A stretch of DNA of 64,000 nt. Origin: Doryteuthis pealeii (taxonomy: Eukaryota; Mollusca; Cephalopoda; Myopsida; Loliginidae). The stretch lies in the NCBI GenBank assembly GCA_023376005.1, contig CM042181.1:19671269-19735268 (forward strand), written 5' to 3'. The position numbers were made by a program, and so were the translations under genes. Below the pieces are notes generated by a model. That model was not told the origin of the DNA, did no database searches, and saw only the letters and a program-made list of their open reading frames with translations. Position 1 is the first letter of the stretch; each line of letters starts with the position of its first letter. This document shows, piece by piece, positions 22,840 through 34,583 of the stretch.

Positions 22840-23000
22840 GTTTGATAGTGGAAATAAAACTGTGAGCGGACTCCTATAGAAAGAGAGGAAGAAGAAATAA
22901 GAGAAAGTAAAGGTTAAAAAAGGAGGAGTGGACATACAACGGGTTGCCGGTAATTTGACCGAGGTATGACCCCTGGATTATGAAGGTCCACCTGCATTTG
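22840..23000 (+). repeat. LTR-region fragment, family 1
   Basis: GGAAATAAAACTGTGAGCGG, AAGAGAAAGTAAAGG and GGGTTGCCGGTAATTTGACC are duplicated at 23100-23235. It appears to be a tandem copy of the start of the LTR-like unit that follows. Confidence 0.55.
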
Positions 23001-23094
23001 ATAGTGGTTTGGTCTGGTTGGTTGGGTTTTACCTCATATCAATGCCTTGGGTTATTTTATGCCGAATACTTCTATTGGTAATTTGGTATTCAAA

Positions 23095-23576
23095 AAAGTT
23101 TGATGGTGGAAATAAAACTATGAGCGGACTGCTATAGAAAGAGAGGAAAAAGAAATAAGAGAAAGTAAAGGTTAAAAAAGTAGGAGTGGACACACAACGG
23201 GTTGCCGGTAATTTGACCGAGGTATGACCCCCGGAAGAGGAATTGAAAGCTGACCGGAAGTTCTGGTTGTCGACTGGAACCGGAAGTAACGTGGTAATGA
23301 GAAAAAAAGAAAGAAGAAAATCACCCTCTTTTGCCTTTTGGCGGCGTAGTGTTCAGACGGGGGCTGCTGGTCCCTAGTTTGGGACATCGAGATAGTTGGT
23401 ACCATGCTAGAAGGTAGAGTAATTTAACAGTGTCCTCCCTCTCTTTCTCTCTGCCTTTCCTTCTCTCCGAAACAGAGCCCATGACACGAGCCTGAAAATA
23501 AATGCTAAGCCCTTGTGACCATATATCTCACGTGTTGTACCTTTTTTTATCGACAATATACGTCCGCCACGTAACA
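23095..23576 (+). mobile_element. LTR-like sequence, family 1, with downstream primer-site-like segment
   Basis: GC-richer than its surroundings. It has an AATAAA near 23494 and ends CCACGTAACA, after which TTTTTGGTACCGTGACC follows, a layout seen downstream of LTRs at the primer-binding region (BEL/Pao-like by resemblance). No gag or pol is attached. A diverged reverse copy lies at 25670-26050. This is a broken element with no coding capacity. Confidence 0.45.
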
Positions 23577-23602
23577 AATCCCTTTTTGGTACCGTGACCA
23601 TA

Positions 23603-24066
23603 TGTTACATAATTATTGGATCCCTAATGCTTTTATAAGGTATTGTAGAAATCATTATGGCGATTAGTACAGCTGATGGCCTTGAGGGTGAGTGACGGCG
23701 CTTGACCTCATTCTGACCTTGCTTTCCGGGGATGGATCATGAGAACCGGAAGGCAATAGAAGGCCCTCTTCCAGTTTAAGGATATAGTCAGTTAAAGGCA
23801 GTTAGAAGTTAAAAACCGAGCTAGCAACATGTAAGTCTGACTGTGCAGAATGTCTGGTTGGGGATTTATAAATAAAGTAACATCAATGTAAATCGAAACT
23901 AACAATGACACAGGGCTTCTGATAAGGAGTGATCCCCAACAGAAACCAGACCCGAAGTCCCCAAGAAACACCACGACAAGACCAGACCAAGATGTTAGAA
24001 GATAGAATAGCAAAGCCGGCCAGAAGAATAGACGACCAGAGTAAGAAGTAAGAAAGGTATATAACA
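23603..24066 (+). mobile_element. LTR-like unit, family 2
   Basis: Starts TGTTACATAATTATTGG and ends GTATATAACA, with AATAAAG about 190 bp before the end. It is the same family as 13124-13622. It sits directly after the LTR family 1 remnant. No target-site duplication is obvious. Confidence 0.65.
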
Positions 24067-24608
24067 TTATATGCTGATTTGGTAACGTGAAAACTCAGTA
24101 TATAACACATATTATTATATTATACTAGGCACATGATGAACAACTGCTATAATTGGCAAGTTCTTGAAGGTGCCCACTGGTATGAGGAATTTGATAAGCT
24201 AAACAAATATGATTTATTTTTGCTTGTGGCTATTGTTTTATTTTCTTTTGTCTTTTTTTTGTTTGTGTTTGTTGTCTTTGTGTAAATTGGGCAAAGTTTC
24301 AAAGTTTGCTGATAATTTTGCTGATAATTTTGCTGGAGAAATTCTTTAGACTTTGTGATTTGCTCTCCTTTTTTTTTTCTCCAAGAGACGAGGGATGAGG
24401 AGAAAAGAATTAGTTTATCTCGATTGCTCAAACACCAGGATGAAAAATATTTAGAATATTTGATTGGATGACGTTAACCCATAGAACTCAGATCTCCCAC
24501 CCATTCCAGGTTCCTAGCCGAAAAAAAACAAACTTTTCAATAGAAAAGTATTATACGGTGACCATTATCTTTATTGCTTGTAACCCAATGTTTTGACCAG
24601 CCTACAAG

Positions 24609-24843
24609 GTATGTCAGAAAAATTCCACGATTGGTGTCACAAAAAAATTATTTCTAATCTAAACTACAAACTCCAAGTTATCCCCTTCAAAGTAATTCCC
24701 CCTAGTGTATAATGCACTTTCCCATCCTTCTCTGTCACGCTTGCATCCACTCCTGGAGGGATTCTTCCGGGATTCTTCATGGCACTGTCATCACAATCTT
24801 TTTGATGTTGTGTACATCCTCAAAACAGGTTCCCTTGATGATT
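24609..24843 (-). pseudogene. Mariner transposase 3' fragment with ITR
   Basis: The left edge TATGTCAGAAAAATTCCACG is the transposon end, and the same end recurs at the start of the neighbouring copy. The minus-strand translation contains KGIIKGTCFEDVHNIKK followed by stops. The copy is tandem to the longer fragment at 24846-25240. Confidence 0.8.
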
Positions 24844-24845
24844 CC

Positions 24846-25240
24846 CTTGAGGTATGTCAGAAAAATTCCACGACTGGTGTCACAAAAAATGTTATTTCAA
24901 ATCCAAACTACAAACTATAAGTTTTCCCCTTCAAACTAATCCCCTTGGAGTCTAATGCACTTTCACATCCTTCTCTGCCATGCACTCCTGGAAGGATTCT
25001 TCCGGGATTCTCTGTAGCTCTGTCATCACAGCCTTTTTGATGTTGTGCACATCCTCAAAATGGGTTCCCTTGATGACCCCCTTGAGCTTGCGGAAGAGGA
25101 AAAAATCACATGGAGCCAGGTTGGGTGAATAGGAAGGTTGTTCGAGCACAGTGATCTTCTTCTGGGCCAGGAACTCTCGGATACTCAGGGCAGTGTGGGC
25201 AGGTGCGTTGTCATGGTGAAGCAGAGTTGTCCAGACATTT
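24846..25240 (-). pseudogene. Mariner (DD34D) transposase, 3' third
   Basis: The minus strand reads LLHHDNAPAHTAL, EQPSYSPNLAPCDFFLF and KGVIKGTHFEDVHNIKK, then EESFQECMAEKD and KVH-stop. The Asp of HDNAPAH and the Asp of APCDFFLF are separated by exactly 34 residues, the mariner DD34D signature for catalytic positions two and three. The N-terminal DNA-binding region and first Asp are missing because the copy is cut off by the 33-bp minisatellite. The 3' ITR is at the left edge. Confidence 0.92.
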
Positions 25241-25668
25241 TTATAGTAAAAATCATTTCCATTGCATTTTTATAGAAAAATCATTTCCAGTGCAATTTTA
25301 TAGTAAAAATTATTTCCAATGCAATTTTATAGTAAAAATCATTTCCAATGCATTTTTATAGTAAAAATCATTTCCAATGCATTTTTATAGTAAAAATCAT
25401 TTCCAATGCATTTTTATTGTAAAAATCATTTCCAATGCATTTTTATAGTAAAAATCATTTCCAATGCATTTTCATAATAAAAATCATTTCCAATGCATTT
25501 TCATTGTAAAAATCAATTCCAATGCATTTTTATAGTAAAAATCATTTCCAATGCATTTTCATAGTAAAAATCATTTCCAATGCATTTTTATAGTAAAAAT
25601 CATTTCCAATGCATTTTTATAGTAAAAATCAATTCCAATGCATTTTTATAGTAAAAATCATTGTCCAA
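25240..25668. repeat. ~30-33-bp minisatellite, array 1
   Basis: Repeats of TCCAATGCATTTTTATAGTA followed by AAAATCATT, about 13 units. Related arrays are at 28735-29218, 29365-29645 and 31825-32245. Confidence 0.93.
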
Positions 25669-25669
25669 T

Positions 25670-26050
25670 GCTCTTCCTCAGAGAGAAGAAAAGACAGAGA
25701 GAAAGAGAGGGATTATCGTCAAATTATTCTCTCCCCTAACATAGTATCATGTTGTGTACTGCTGTCCCACACCAATACGAGGGACCGGGATCAACACGTC
25801 TGACTCCTACTAGCCCCGAAAGGAAAAGAGGCAGATTTTCTTCTTCCTCGGTTTCTCGACGCTGCGTCACATCCGTTTCCGGTCAACACCCGGAACTTCC
25901 GTTTTTATTTTTAAATCTATTTCGAGGGTCATTCTTCGGTCAAATTACTTGCACCCCGCTTGGTCTTTACTCTTCCCGATTTTAGACTTTCTTTGTTCTC
26001 ATTCCGTTTTCCTCTCTTTCTCTAGAAATCCGAATACGGTTTTATTTTTA
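25670..26050 (-). repeat. Diverged reverse copy of LTR family 1
   Basis: CGGTCAAATTACTTGCACCCC and CCGGTCAACACCCGGAACTTCC correspond in reverse to GGGTTGCCGGTAATTTGACC and GACCGGAAGTTCTGG at 23200-23260. No coding. Confidence 0.45.
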
Positions 26051-26760
26051 ATCCCAAATTCCCAGTAGACCCTGCAAGGTTCAAAGTCATACTTGAACAT
26101 ACAACTCCAACAAGGTTTGATAGACAAAACATTTAATAGGTATACAGCACATGGATATGATGAGATACATAAAGTACATAGATACATATACAAGAGTAGA
26201 GATAATGACACATTCATGAATGGTAAAAATACAAGATATTTAGGTATCAAAGAGATACCTAAATGTACATAGAAACGTAGTCACGGATACATGACTAAAG
26301 GATAGTCATATATCGTATAAGAGACTTTCTAGCAGTGAGTGGCCAGTGTTAAGGACCGAAGCCCTAACAAGAAAGGGGTAGTCATAAGACTACCTCATTG
26401 TGTCTCGTAGGTTGAGCAGCAGGCAAAGAGAGGAAGAGAAGTTCAAATCAGCCGCTTAAATACACAAGGCCCCCAGCGGGAACCAGCGACATTGAACGGA
26501 CAGACAACTCCCCAGGCAAATACAAAAATAACTCCTATGTAGGGACTAGAACTCTCCTGAGCCTTTAGGGACAGGAAGTAGTAAAGGTAACGTCCCCTGT
26601 CAGGTTGAGTGAAGAATCCTCTTTGACGGTTTGGCACCGAACTGTAAGCCTCGTAGAAACGAGCGTCCATCTCAGACCTTGTGGCTGAAAGAACTACTAC
26701 CCCTCAGCGAGGGAGAAATAACTGAAGACTCAACCTGACACCCCCCTCAACGAGGGAGAT
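26050..26760. other. Unclassified region with 12-bp inverted ends near 26596-26742
   Basis: CTGTCAGGTTGAGTGAAGA and TGAAGACTCAACCTGACA form inverted ends of a ~147-bp segment containing TTTGGCACCGAACTGTAAG. This could be a retrotransposon edge or a small MITE. The rest shows no recognisable gene. Confidence 0.3.
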
Positions 26761-26949
26761 ATTCTGAATTGTAAGTACTGCCCTTCAGTGCTTGTTTTAT
26801 TGACTTCGTTGAGTTTTGTATGTAAATAAAATAGGTTAAAGGTACATGTGCTTTCCCCTTGTCTTTACTTTCTGAAAACATATATTCTATTTTCTTTAGA
26901 CTGTAGACAGCCTTTCCTACACCTACAACCCTAATAAATATGCTACACA

Positions 26950-27106
26950 ATTAAAGATTCACAAGTCTTTAAAAAAAAAGACCCATTTCAACAGCAAACA
27001 CGCACTGTGTACTGGTCAAAGAGATGATCAGATCTGAAATAAAATGATAAGAATACCGAGACGGAGTTACCACTTATCTAAGTTCACAGGTGACTGATTA
27101 AAATGT
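26950..27106 (+). repeat. Dispersed repeat, copy 1 of 2
   Basis: CACAAGTCTTTAAAAAAAAAG through CAACAGCAAACACGCA and ACAGGTGACTGATTAAAATG recurs at 27797-27951 with few differences. The copy ends near a TTTTTGTCACACCCTGTATA segment that resembles a Tc1/mariner terminus. Confidence 0.75.
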
Positions 27107-27109
27107 GGC

Positions 27110-27790
27110 AGGTATTTTTGTCACACCCTGTATATGTACTGAGTATACTTTATATATATATATCATCATCATCAGGTTGTGCAAGCTGCACGGATATCCA
27201 TGACAATTTCTCACCAACCTTCCCTATCACTCATTGCCCCTGGGAGGTCTTCTGTGCAGCAACCAGCATCCTTGCATATGTGGGTTGCGTACGAATTATG
27301 ACTGTAAGTGTAGTAAGATTTAAATAACGGTAAATGGAAAGTTACCATTAACAGTTGAAAAAAAGTTATTGACAGCAGTTCACCTTTCTCTGACCTAGAT
27401 GTTGATTACTGATTGGCTGAAGACAAGGGTGAGAAGGGGACTGACTGAGATTTAGATTTTGGCCATTAGTCGAAAGGAGCAGATGTGAGGGTTCTCTGCT
27501 CTCAAGATACCATCTTCTCACCATGTGGTTAAAAAGATCGACAACCAGTTGACGAGTTAGCAGGAACCAGCAATAAGCAGAAGTTACCAAGTAAGACCAT
27601 CTATCATCTCTAATTATCTGTTTCTCTCCCCATTTATATACCTGATGAGAATCGAGTATATAACAAAAGTAAAATATTGTTACATAATTTGGTAGAGTGT
27701 TCATGTGAGAAACACAAGGTTCCTGGCTCAAAACCACATCTTTCGCCTCTTCTCATGCAATGAAATAAGCATGAAAAGCTCTCTGTAGAG
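27110..27790. other. No recognised gene
   Basis: Contains a CATCATCATCA run, a TGTGCAAGCTGCACGG palindrome-like segment and unassigned sequence. Open frames are short and without family motifs. Confidence 0.4.
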
Positions 27791-27796
27791 CAATTA

Positions 27797-27951
27797 CAGA
27801 TTCACCAGTCTTTAAAAAAAAGACCCATTTCAACAGCAAACACGCAACTGTGCACTGGTCAATGAGATGATCAGATCTGAAATAAAATGATAAGAATACC
27901 GAGATGGAGTTACCACTTATCTAAGTTCACAGGTGACTGATTAAAATGTGG
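27797..27951 (+). repeat. Dispersed repeat, copy 2 of 2
   Basis: Direct-orientation copy of 26950-27106. Confidence 0.75.
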
Positions 27952-28059
27952 GTGGTATTAGATATTTAAATAGATGAATAATTTATCAGTCAAGAGTAGT
28001 TCTCCTTTGTTTATGTTAGACTTATAGAAAATTACCTATACATATATATATGTAAATAA

Positions 28060-28445
28060 ATGGAAATTAATCCGACAGAATGAATTTAACATTTTGAAAA
28101 AACAATTAGTAATTATTATCTGCTGACAGAATCTGTTTCGACGCCTTAGTAGAAGGGTCATCATCAACGAGCAAAAAAATATATGAAAGAGAGAAGGGAT
28201 AAAAAACCGTTGGAAGAGAATAGGGGGTACAAACACACGCTGGAATGCTTGAATTTTTTAAAATGCGCATACTGTTTCAAAAATAAAATAAATTTTATTT
28301 TAAAAAATCAGAAGCATTTTTAATCCAAAAATAAACTAAAAAAACTCTCTCTTTCATATATTTTTTTGCTCGTTGATGATGACCCTTCTACTAAGGCGTC
28401 GAAACAGATTCTGTCAGCAGATAATAATTACTAATTGTTTTTCAC
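28060..28445. mobile_element. Foldback element with two decayed hammerhead motifs
   Basis: Arms of ~95 bp (about 28097-28195 and 28345-28443) are inverted copies, each carrying UGAUGA, a GAC..GUC hairpin with CCUU/AAGG, CGAAA and the stem III ACAG/CUGU followed by C. The first base of the CUGAUGA box is U instead of C, and I find no good stem I. The left end has TTAATCCGACAGAATG, the shared end motif. Confidence 0.6.
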
Positions 28446-28734
28446 ACATATATATAGTCTTGATATGAAATATCAAGTTCCCATTTCTTGATAAAAAATG
28501 GCATTTTCCTCTTGAAATCTCCTGAATAATTAAACGTTTTGAATTCTTGACAAGAATTTCCAATGTCGGAATTTTCTTTTCGGAGAAGGAAGATACAAAT
28601 GATGGTTTTTTTGGACAATTTCCTGTTAAAGAATTCTAGGACTTTCAGCAGATATTTTTTAGTTGAACGATTCCGTTACTTTGTCTAAAATGGAAGACTA
28701 ACAGATTTATATGTAATTCTGAGGGTTTGTATGT

Positions 28735-29218
28735 ATGTATTTTTATAGTAAAAATCATTGTCCAATGCATTTTTATAGTAAGAATGATTGTCCAATGCAT
28801 TTTTATAGTAAAAAGCATTGTCCAATGCATTTTTATAGTAAAAATCATTTCCAATGCATTTTTATTGTAAAAATCTTTGTCCAATGCATTTTTATAGTAA
28901 AAATGATTGGCCAATGCATTTTTATAGTAAGAATGATTGTCCAATGGATTTTTATAGTAAAAAATCATTTCCAATGCATTTTTATTGTAAAAATCTTTGT
29001 CCAATGCATTTTTATAGTAAAAATGATTGGCCAATGCATTTTTATAGTAAGAATGATTGTCCAATGGATTTTTATAGTAAAAATCATTTCCATACATTTT
29101 TATAGTAAAAATCATTTCCAATGCATTTTTATTGTAAAAATCATTGTCCAATGCATTTTTATAGTAAGAATGATTGTCCAATGCATTTTTATAGTTAAAA
29201 ATCATTTCCAATGCATTT
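28735..29218. repeat. ~30-33-bp minisatellite, array 2
   Basis: TGCATTTTTATAGTAAAAAT units with GATTGTCCAA/CATTTCCAA variants in higher-order order. Long frames on both strands are a consequence of unit length near a multiple of three. The ~130 bp before it (AATTCTAGGACTTTCAGCAG ...) also precedes array 4 at 31825. Confidence 0.93.
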
Positions 29219-29365
29219 TCCCCATCTATGGGTTAAATAGAAAAATGTGTTAATAAAAAAACTGTATTATCCATTAAGACTTGATTTATTTCAAAACTTT
29301 ATCGGCATTAAATGACCCGCTGAGGTTAATATGCCGTAAAACAAAATGAACCAAACCAAACCAAT
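29218..29365 (+). repeat. GATATGCC dispersed repeat inside the minisatellite
   Basis: TATGGGTTAAATAGAAAAATG to GGTTAATATGCCGTAAAAC plus a CCAAACCAAACC tail interrupts the minisatellite, so it inserted after amplification. Confidence 0.75.
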
Positions 29366-29645
29366 GCATTTTTATAGTAAAAATCATTTCCAATGCATTT
29401 TAATAGTAAAAATCATTTCAATGCATTTTTATAGTAAAAATCATTTCCAATGCATTTTTATAGTAAAAATCATTTCCAATACATTTTTATAGTAAAATCA
29501 TTTCCAATGCTTTTTTTTAAAAAAAATCATTTCCAATGCTTTTTTATAGTAAAAATCATTTCCAATGCATTTTTATAGTAAAAATCATTTCCAATGCATT
29601 TTTACGGTAAAAATCATTATCCAATGCATTTTTATAGTAAAAATC
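29365..29645. repeat. ~30-bp minisatellite, array 3
   Basis: Continuation of array 2 beyond the inserted dispersed repeat, with TTTCCAATGCATTTTTATAG units. Confidence 0.93.
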
Positions 29646-29909
29646 AAAATTGCCGGTGAAGAGTTACAGTGTTTGATTCCCGTTGATTTGCAGCTCACCT
29701 GAATGTGAGTGCTGCCCTGACCCCAACCAACGTTGCCCCGATCCCCACCAACGCTACTGGCTGATCAGTCAAATTAATAACTTGAGGATTAGTTATTGTT
29801 TTTTTTGTTTTGTTGTTGTTTTTTATGAGTGTAAATAGATTTTTACCTATATAATTGGCAGGGTACAAAGTTTATCCTTTGATTTGGGATTAGGCAAGTT
29901 TTTTCTCTC

Positions 29910-29918
29910 TCGCTGACC

Positions 29919-29952
<34 letters not shown>

Positions 29953-30076
29953 GTCCATCTCTCTCTTTTCTCTCTCTCTCTCCCTGTTCGTCTCTCTCTT
30001 CATTTTTACAATTGTCTTGATGTTTATATAACCCATTTCGTTTCATACCTATCTACCTCTCTATCTATCTGTCTCA

Positions 30077-30108
<32 letters not shown>

Positions 30109-30545
30109 CAGTTTGTTCCTATCTATCTATCTATCTATCCATCCATCTATCTATCCATCTATCTTAGTCTCAACTATCTATCAGTCTCAGTTTCTATCTA
30201 TCTATCTATCTATCCATCTCCGTCTTTATCTATCTATCTATCTATCTATCTATCTGTCTCAGTTTCTATATTTCTATCTATCTATCTATCCCAGTCGCTA
30301 TCTATCTATCTATCCATCTCAGTCTTTATCTATCTATCTATTTATGTATCAGTTTCTATATTTCTATCTATCTATCCCAGTCGCTATCTATATATCTATC
30401 TATCAATCAATCAAACTTTCTATCTATCTATCTATCTATCCACGTTTGTCCATATCTATCTATCTCTGTCTATCTATCTATCTATCTATCTACCTGTGTT
30501 TGTTTTTATCAATCTACCTGTTCATATCCATCAGTCTATCTCCCA
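29910..30545. repeat. (CT)n then (CTAT)n repeats
   Basis: CT-rich run to ~30000, then TATC/CTAT tetranucleotides with CAGT-type interruptions to ~30540. Confidence 0.93.
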
Positions 30546-30574
30546 GCCTGTAAAAACACACCTGGTCACACCTG

Positions 30575-30790
30575 GTCATTCAGGTGTCAAATGATCGTTC
30601 GAAGACGTCAATGTAGTAATCAACCCCCACCCCCCGCCATTTACGTGGAAATAGATCAAATCATGACCTTGCTGACATTCATTGTTCTTTCTTTGCTCAA
30701 CACGTCCAACACCCTCCCCCACCACCAAGGATGGTTTCGGTATTAAATAACCCACAAAGGTTGATATGCCATTAAACAAAGAAACCTAAG
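30575..30790 (-). repeat. Fragment ending in GATATGCCATTAAACAAAG
   Basis: The right end ACCCACAAAGGTTGATATGCC belongs to the dispersed GATATGCC family. The rest is unassigned. Confidence 0.5.
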
Positions 30791-31690
30791 AAACCAATTG
30801 AGAAGGAATCCTTGTGAGGTGGTGGCTAATGTGCTGGACTGTGATATCATAGTATGTGAGTTCAAACTCCAGTTGTAAGAGTATTTACGGGTTTCGAAGG
30901 AGCTCTTATTTCTCCGTAGTTGTAGGCAAATTGTCGGACAAAGAAGGAACAAACATGAAAGTAATGCAGACACTTGTTGACAAAAATTACATAAATGTTT
31001 TTGCAAATTTTATTGGTATTTGCTACGAGACTTATCTGTGGGTTAAGCAGAGTTCTCGGAGTAGTGGTGATAACAGGGGTATTCTGTTCGTTGGTAGGAA
31101 ATGTTGATAAGACGCTTCTTCGGACGTTTCTCGTTCTTCCTCGTAACCGGTTCTGTGATAAGTGATTGGGGATACTATTTTAGAAGCTTCTCGCCCTGGT
31201 AACAGTTCTTTTAAATGACGGTGAATGGGCCCTTTTCAAGTAGACTATTTGGTCTTCAGCCTTCTATAGTGTGCTTTTGTGCCTTTGAAAGTGTGCTGTG
31301 AAAAAATGCCTCCGTCCAGGTCAACGGTCCTTAGAAGTAAGCCTTGTTTTTGGGCTAAGTGATGAATGAAGTATACGGACTGCTATTTATGCGACTACCC
31401 TCAGTGGGTGCTCCGTGATAAGTCGGCCCTGTTTTGGGCTTGGTGATGAGAGCTTTTAGTTTTTACGTCTCTCCTCCAGTAACTGCCTTGCGATAAGTGG
31501 AGAAATTTGGTTTTGCCGCCAATGTTGGCGATTCGCCCCCTAGCGGCAGGGGAGATAATTAACTGTGGAATTTCCAATAGTTGTGCTTTTACGTTCGCTC
31601 TTGGACTATATAAAAGATAGGGTAACATTTTTAAAACTTTTTTTTTTTCTGGTGAAATAAGATATAAATCTATAAGTTTTATTTTTCGTT
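30790..31690. other. Unclassified, with tRNA-like segment and TATA-like box
   Basis: GTGGTGGCTAATGTGCTGGAC plus GAGTTCAAACTCC near 30820-30875 resembles tRNA-like A and B boxes. TGATAAGT-containing motifs (CGTGATAAGTCGGCCC type) are repeated near 31155, 31415 and 31490. TATATAAAAG lies at ~31608. It may be an old LTR, but I cannot define its ends. Confidence 0.3.
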
Positions 31691-31824
31691 TTTCTTCGAC
31701 AATTTCCTGTTAAAGAATTCTAGGACTTTCAGCAGATATTCTTTAGCTGAACGATTCCGTTACTTTGTCTAAAATGGAAGACTAACTGATTCATATATAA
31801 TTCTGATGGTTTGTATGTATGTAT

Positions 31825-32245
31825 TTTTATAGTAAAAATCTTTATCCAATGCATTTTTATAGTAAGAATAATTGTCCAATGCATTTTTATAGTAAAAATC
31901 ATTTCCAATGCATTTCTATAGTAAAAATCATTGTCCAATGCATTTTTATAGTAAAAATTATTGTCCTATGCATTTTCATAATAAAAATCATTGTCCAATG
32001 CATTTTTATAGTTAAAAATCGTTTCCAATGTATTTTTATAGTAAAAAACATTTCCAATGCATTTTCATAGTAAAAATCATTTCCAATGCATTTTTATTAT
32101 AAAAATCATTTCCAATGCATTTTTATAGTAAAAATGATTGGCCAATGCATTTTTATAGTAAAAATCATTGTCCAATGCATTTCTATAGTAAAAATCATTT
32201 CTAATGCATTTTTATAGTAAAAATGATTGGTCAATGTATTTTTAT
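31825..32245. repeat. ~30-33-bp minisatellite, array 4
   Basis: Same units as arrays 1-3. It is preceded by the same ~130-bp flank as array 2. Confidence 0.93.
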
Positions 32246-33205
32246 ACTAATACAATATGTTTATCATATTTTTTTATATGTTTATTTATATATTATGATT
32301 TATACAATATATCAGTGTTTTCAGAAATTCCAAGCATAGCCACATCAGTGTTACTGTACAGCTGCACTACTAACGAAGCGATTAAAAAATAAGGCCAATA
32401 CAGGACAATCAGGCACAGTCGCAACAGCTGCAGCTAAAGGCCTGGTCAGGGTTTTTGAACAGTAGTAAAATGTTGCAGTCCAGCACTTAAGCCACCCTAG
32501 ATACAAAATTTCTATAATTTTTAAAATTTTTTATCTGTAAAGATGAAAATAATATTTTTTTAAATTAAAAAAATAAAACTCACCAGCCCACCCCACACCA
32601 CTCCACCCCAATCAGATAGAGGAAACTTTTTAAAACTTTTTTTTTTGTTTTTTCTTTTTTCTGGTGAAATACGATACAAATCTATGAGTTTTCTTTTTTT
32701 GTTTTTTTGTTTTTTGTTTTTTTTTATCCGTGAAGATGAAAATAATAAAATGAAATAAAAAAAAACAACAGATTTTACTTAATCTGACATGCGAACGTCA
32801 TAGATTTCTTCATGTTTTCTTCTTTTTTTTTCTTTTTTTTGTTGTTGTTGTTGTTTGTTCAGATTAAAAAGAAAGTCTTTGTTGTTGTTGTTGCTGTTGT
32901 TTGTGATAGGGTGTGTAGGTGGGGGTACCTGCTGCTGCTGCTGCTGCCGTGATTTTTTGGTTTTTCTTTTGTCTTTAAGTGTCAGTACAGTTATTGACAA
33001 AAATCAATGAATTGAGAGATTCTTCCCTTCTTGAAATACCAAAATTAAGACTTCCAGGAATAGAACATTGGAAATCCATACGATTCCAAAAGTAGAACAT
33101 ATTCTAAATCTCCTAAAGCCTTTTCCGTGTTTCCGTTCTTATTTGGTTGACCAATCATTAGCATTAATCTTAAAGATCTCCATTCTACAAAGAGGATTTT
33201 TCTCT
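32245..33205. other. AT-rich sequence with poly-T runs and CTG/GTT repeats
   Basis: Poly-T runs, a (GTT)n stretch and CTGCTGCTGCTGCTGC near 32932. No gene seen. Confidence 0.5.
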
Positions 33206-33228
33206 TGTTATGCCATTTCTTTTTAATA

Positions 33229-33604
33229 CTGTTATCTTCATTCTTGTTGTTTTTAGCACAATATTCCTGTTGATATATTCTCTGGTTTTCCTTTATTGTT
33301 TAAAGTTCTAAGAAGAAGTATTTTCATTATTCCATTAATTATTGAGACTGTTATCTTCATTCTTGTTGTTTTTAGCACAATATTCCTGTTGATATATTCT
33401 CTGGTTTTCCTTTATTGTTTAAAGTTCTAAGAAGAAGTATTTTCATTATTCCATTAATTATTGAGACTGTTATCTTCATTTTTGTTGTTTTTAGCACAAT
33501 ATTCCTGTTGATATATTCTCTGGTTTTCCTTTATTGTTTAAAGTTCTAAGAAGAAGTATTTTCATTATTCCATTAATTATTGAAACTGTTATCTTCATTT
33601 TTGT

Positions 33605-33606
<2 letters not shown>
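33229..33606 (+). repeat. 120-bp tandem repeat, about three units
   Basis: TGTTATCTTCATTCTTGTTG recurs at ~120-bp spacing (33229, 33349, 33469, partly 33589), with near-identical interiors (GTTTTTAGCACAATATTCC). Confidence 0.93.
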
Positions 33607-33678
<72 letters not shown>

Positions 33679-34075
33679 TAGATAGATAATGGAAATAGGC
33701 TCAGATAGATAGATAGATAAATAGACTGACTGACAGACAGATAGATATGAACAGACTAGATAGATATAGAAAGAAAGAAAGAAAGAGAAGAAAGAAAGAT
33801 AGACTGACGGACAGACAGATAGATAGATATGAACGGACTAGATAGATATAGAAAGAAAGAAAGAAAGATAGATAGATATGAACAGACTGGATAGATATGG
33901 AAAGAAGGAAAGAAAAAAAAGAAAGAAAGATAGATATATAGATAGATAGATAGATAAAAATACTGAGAGATAGATTGAGATAGATAAATTGATAGGTAGA
34001 TAGACTGACCGACAGATAGATAGAAGTAAGATTAATATAGAAAGAAAGAAAGAAAGATAGATAGATTTCAGAGAG
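33607..34075. repeat. (TA)n, (GATA)n and (GAAA)n compound repeat
   Basis: TA tract followed by GATA units with ~75-bp higher-order repeats containing GATATGAACAGACTAGATAG and AAAGAAAGAAAG. Confidence 0.93.
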
Positions 34076-34109
34076 GACCATCATTTACTACTTGTATAAA
34101 TAATATAAT

Positions 34110-34544
34110 AATAATAATAATAATAATAATAAAACGGATCACCTTATCCCAGCAAGAAGACCAGACCTAGTGTTGATTAACAAAAAAGAAAGAATTTGTC
34201 AACTGGTGGATTTTGCAGTGCCAGCAGATCACAGGGTGAAGTTAAAGGAAAATGAAAAAATTGACAAATATCTGGACCTTGCCAGAGAACTGAAAAAGTT
34301 ATGGAATATGAAAGTGAAAGTGATACCAATTGTAGTTGGTGCACTTGGAACAGTCCCAAAAGGATTAGAAAAGGGTTTGGAAAGTTTGGATATCAGAGGA
34401 AGGATTGAAACCATTCAGAACACTGCACTGCTGCAATCTGCCAGAATACTCAGAAGAGTCCTGGAGACCTGAGAAGACTTGCTGTCACTCAGACTCCAGT
34501 GAAAGACCATCAGCTAACACTGATGTGAAAACTCAAAAGGAGTA

Positions 34545-34583
<39 letters not shown>
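34110..34583 (+). pseudogene. Non-LTR retrotransposon endonuclease C-terminus, between TAA repeats
   Basis: The translation contains RRPDLVLINKKE, CQLVDFAVPADHRVK, KYLDLARELKKLW and VIPIVVGALGTVPKGL. RPD followed by 14 residues and then D (of VDFAVP) fits the PD-X12-14-D signature of the restriction-like endonuclease at the C-terminus of R2/R4/NeSL-type retrotransposons. Both sides of the copy are (AAT)n runs. The R4/Dong group is known to insert into TAA repeats, but clade assignment needs the reverse transcriptase, which is absent. The copy is 5' truncated and ends with a stop after LET. Confidence 0.75.

Noticed and set aside
25240..25668. CRISPR-like regular repeats
   Set aside because: Units are contiguous without unique spacers and the genome is eukaryotic; this is a minisatellite.
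28735..29253. 170-190 codon frames on both strands
   Set aside because: A minisatellite with a unit near a multiple of three keeps several frames open; no protein family.
31600..31640. TATATAAAAG as a host promoter
   Set aside because: No downstream gene or initiator; AT-rich background makes the match weak.
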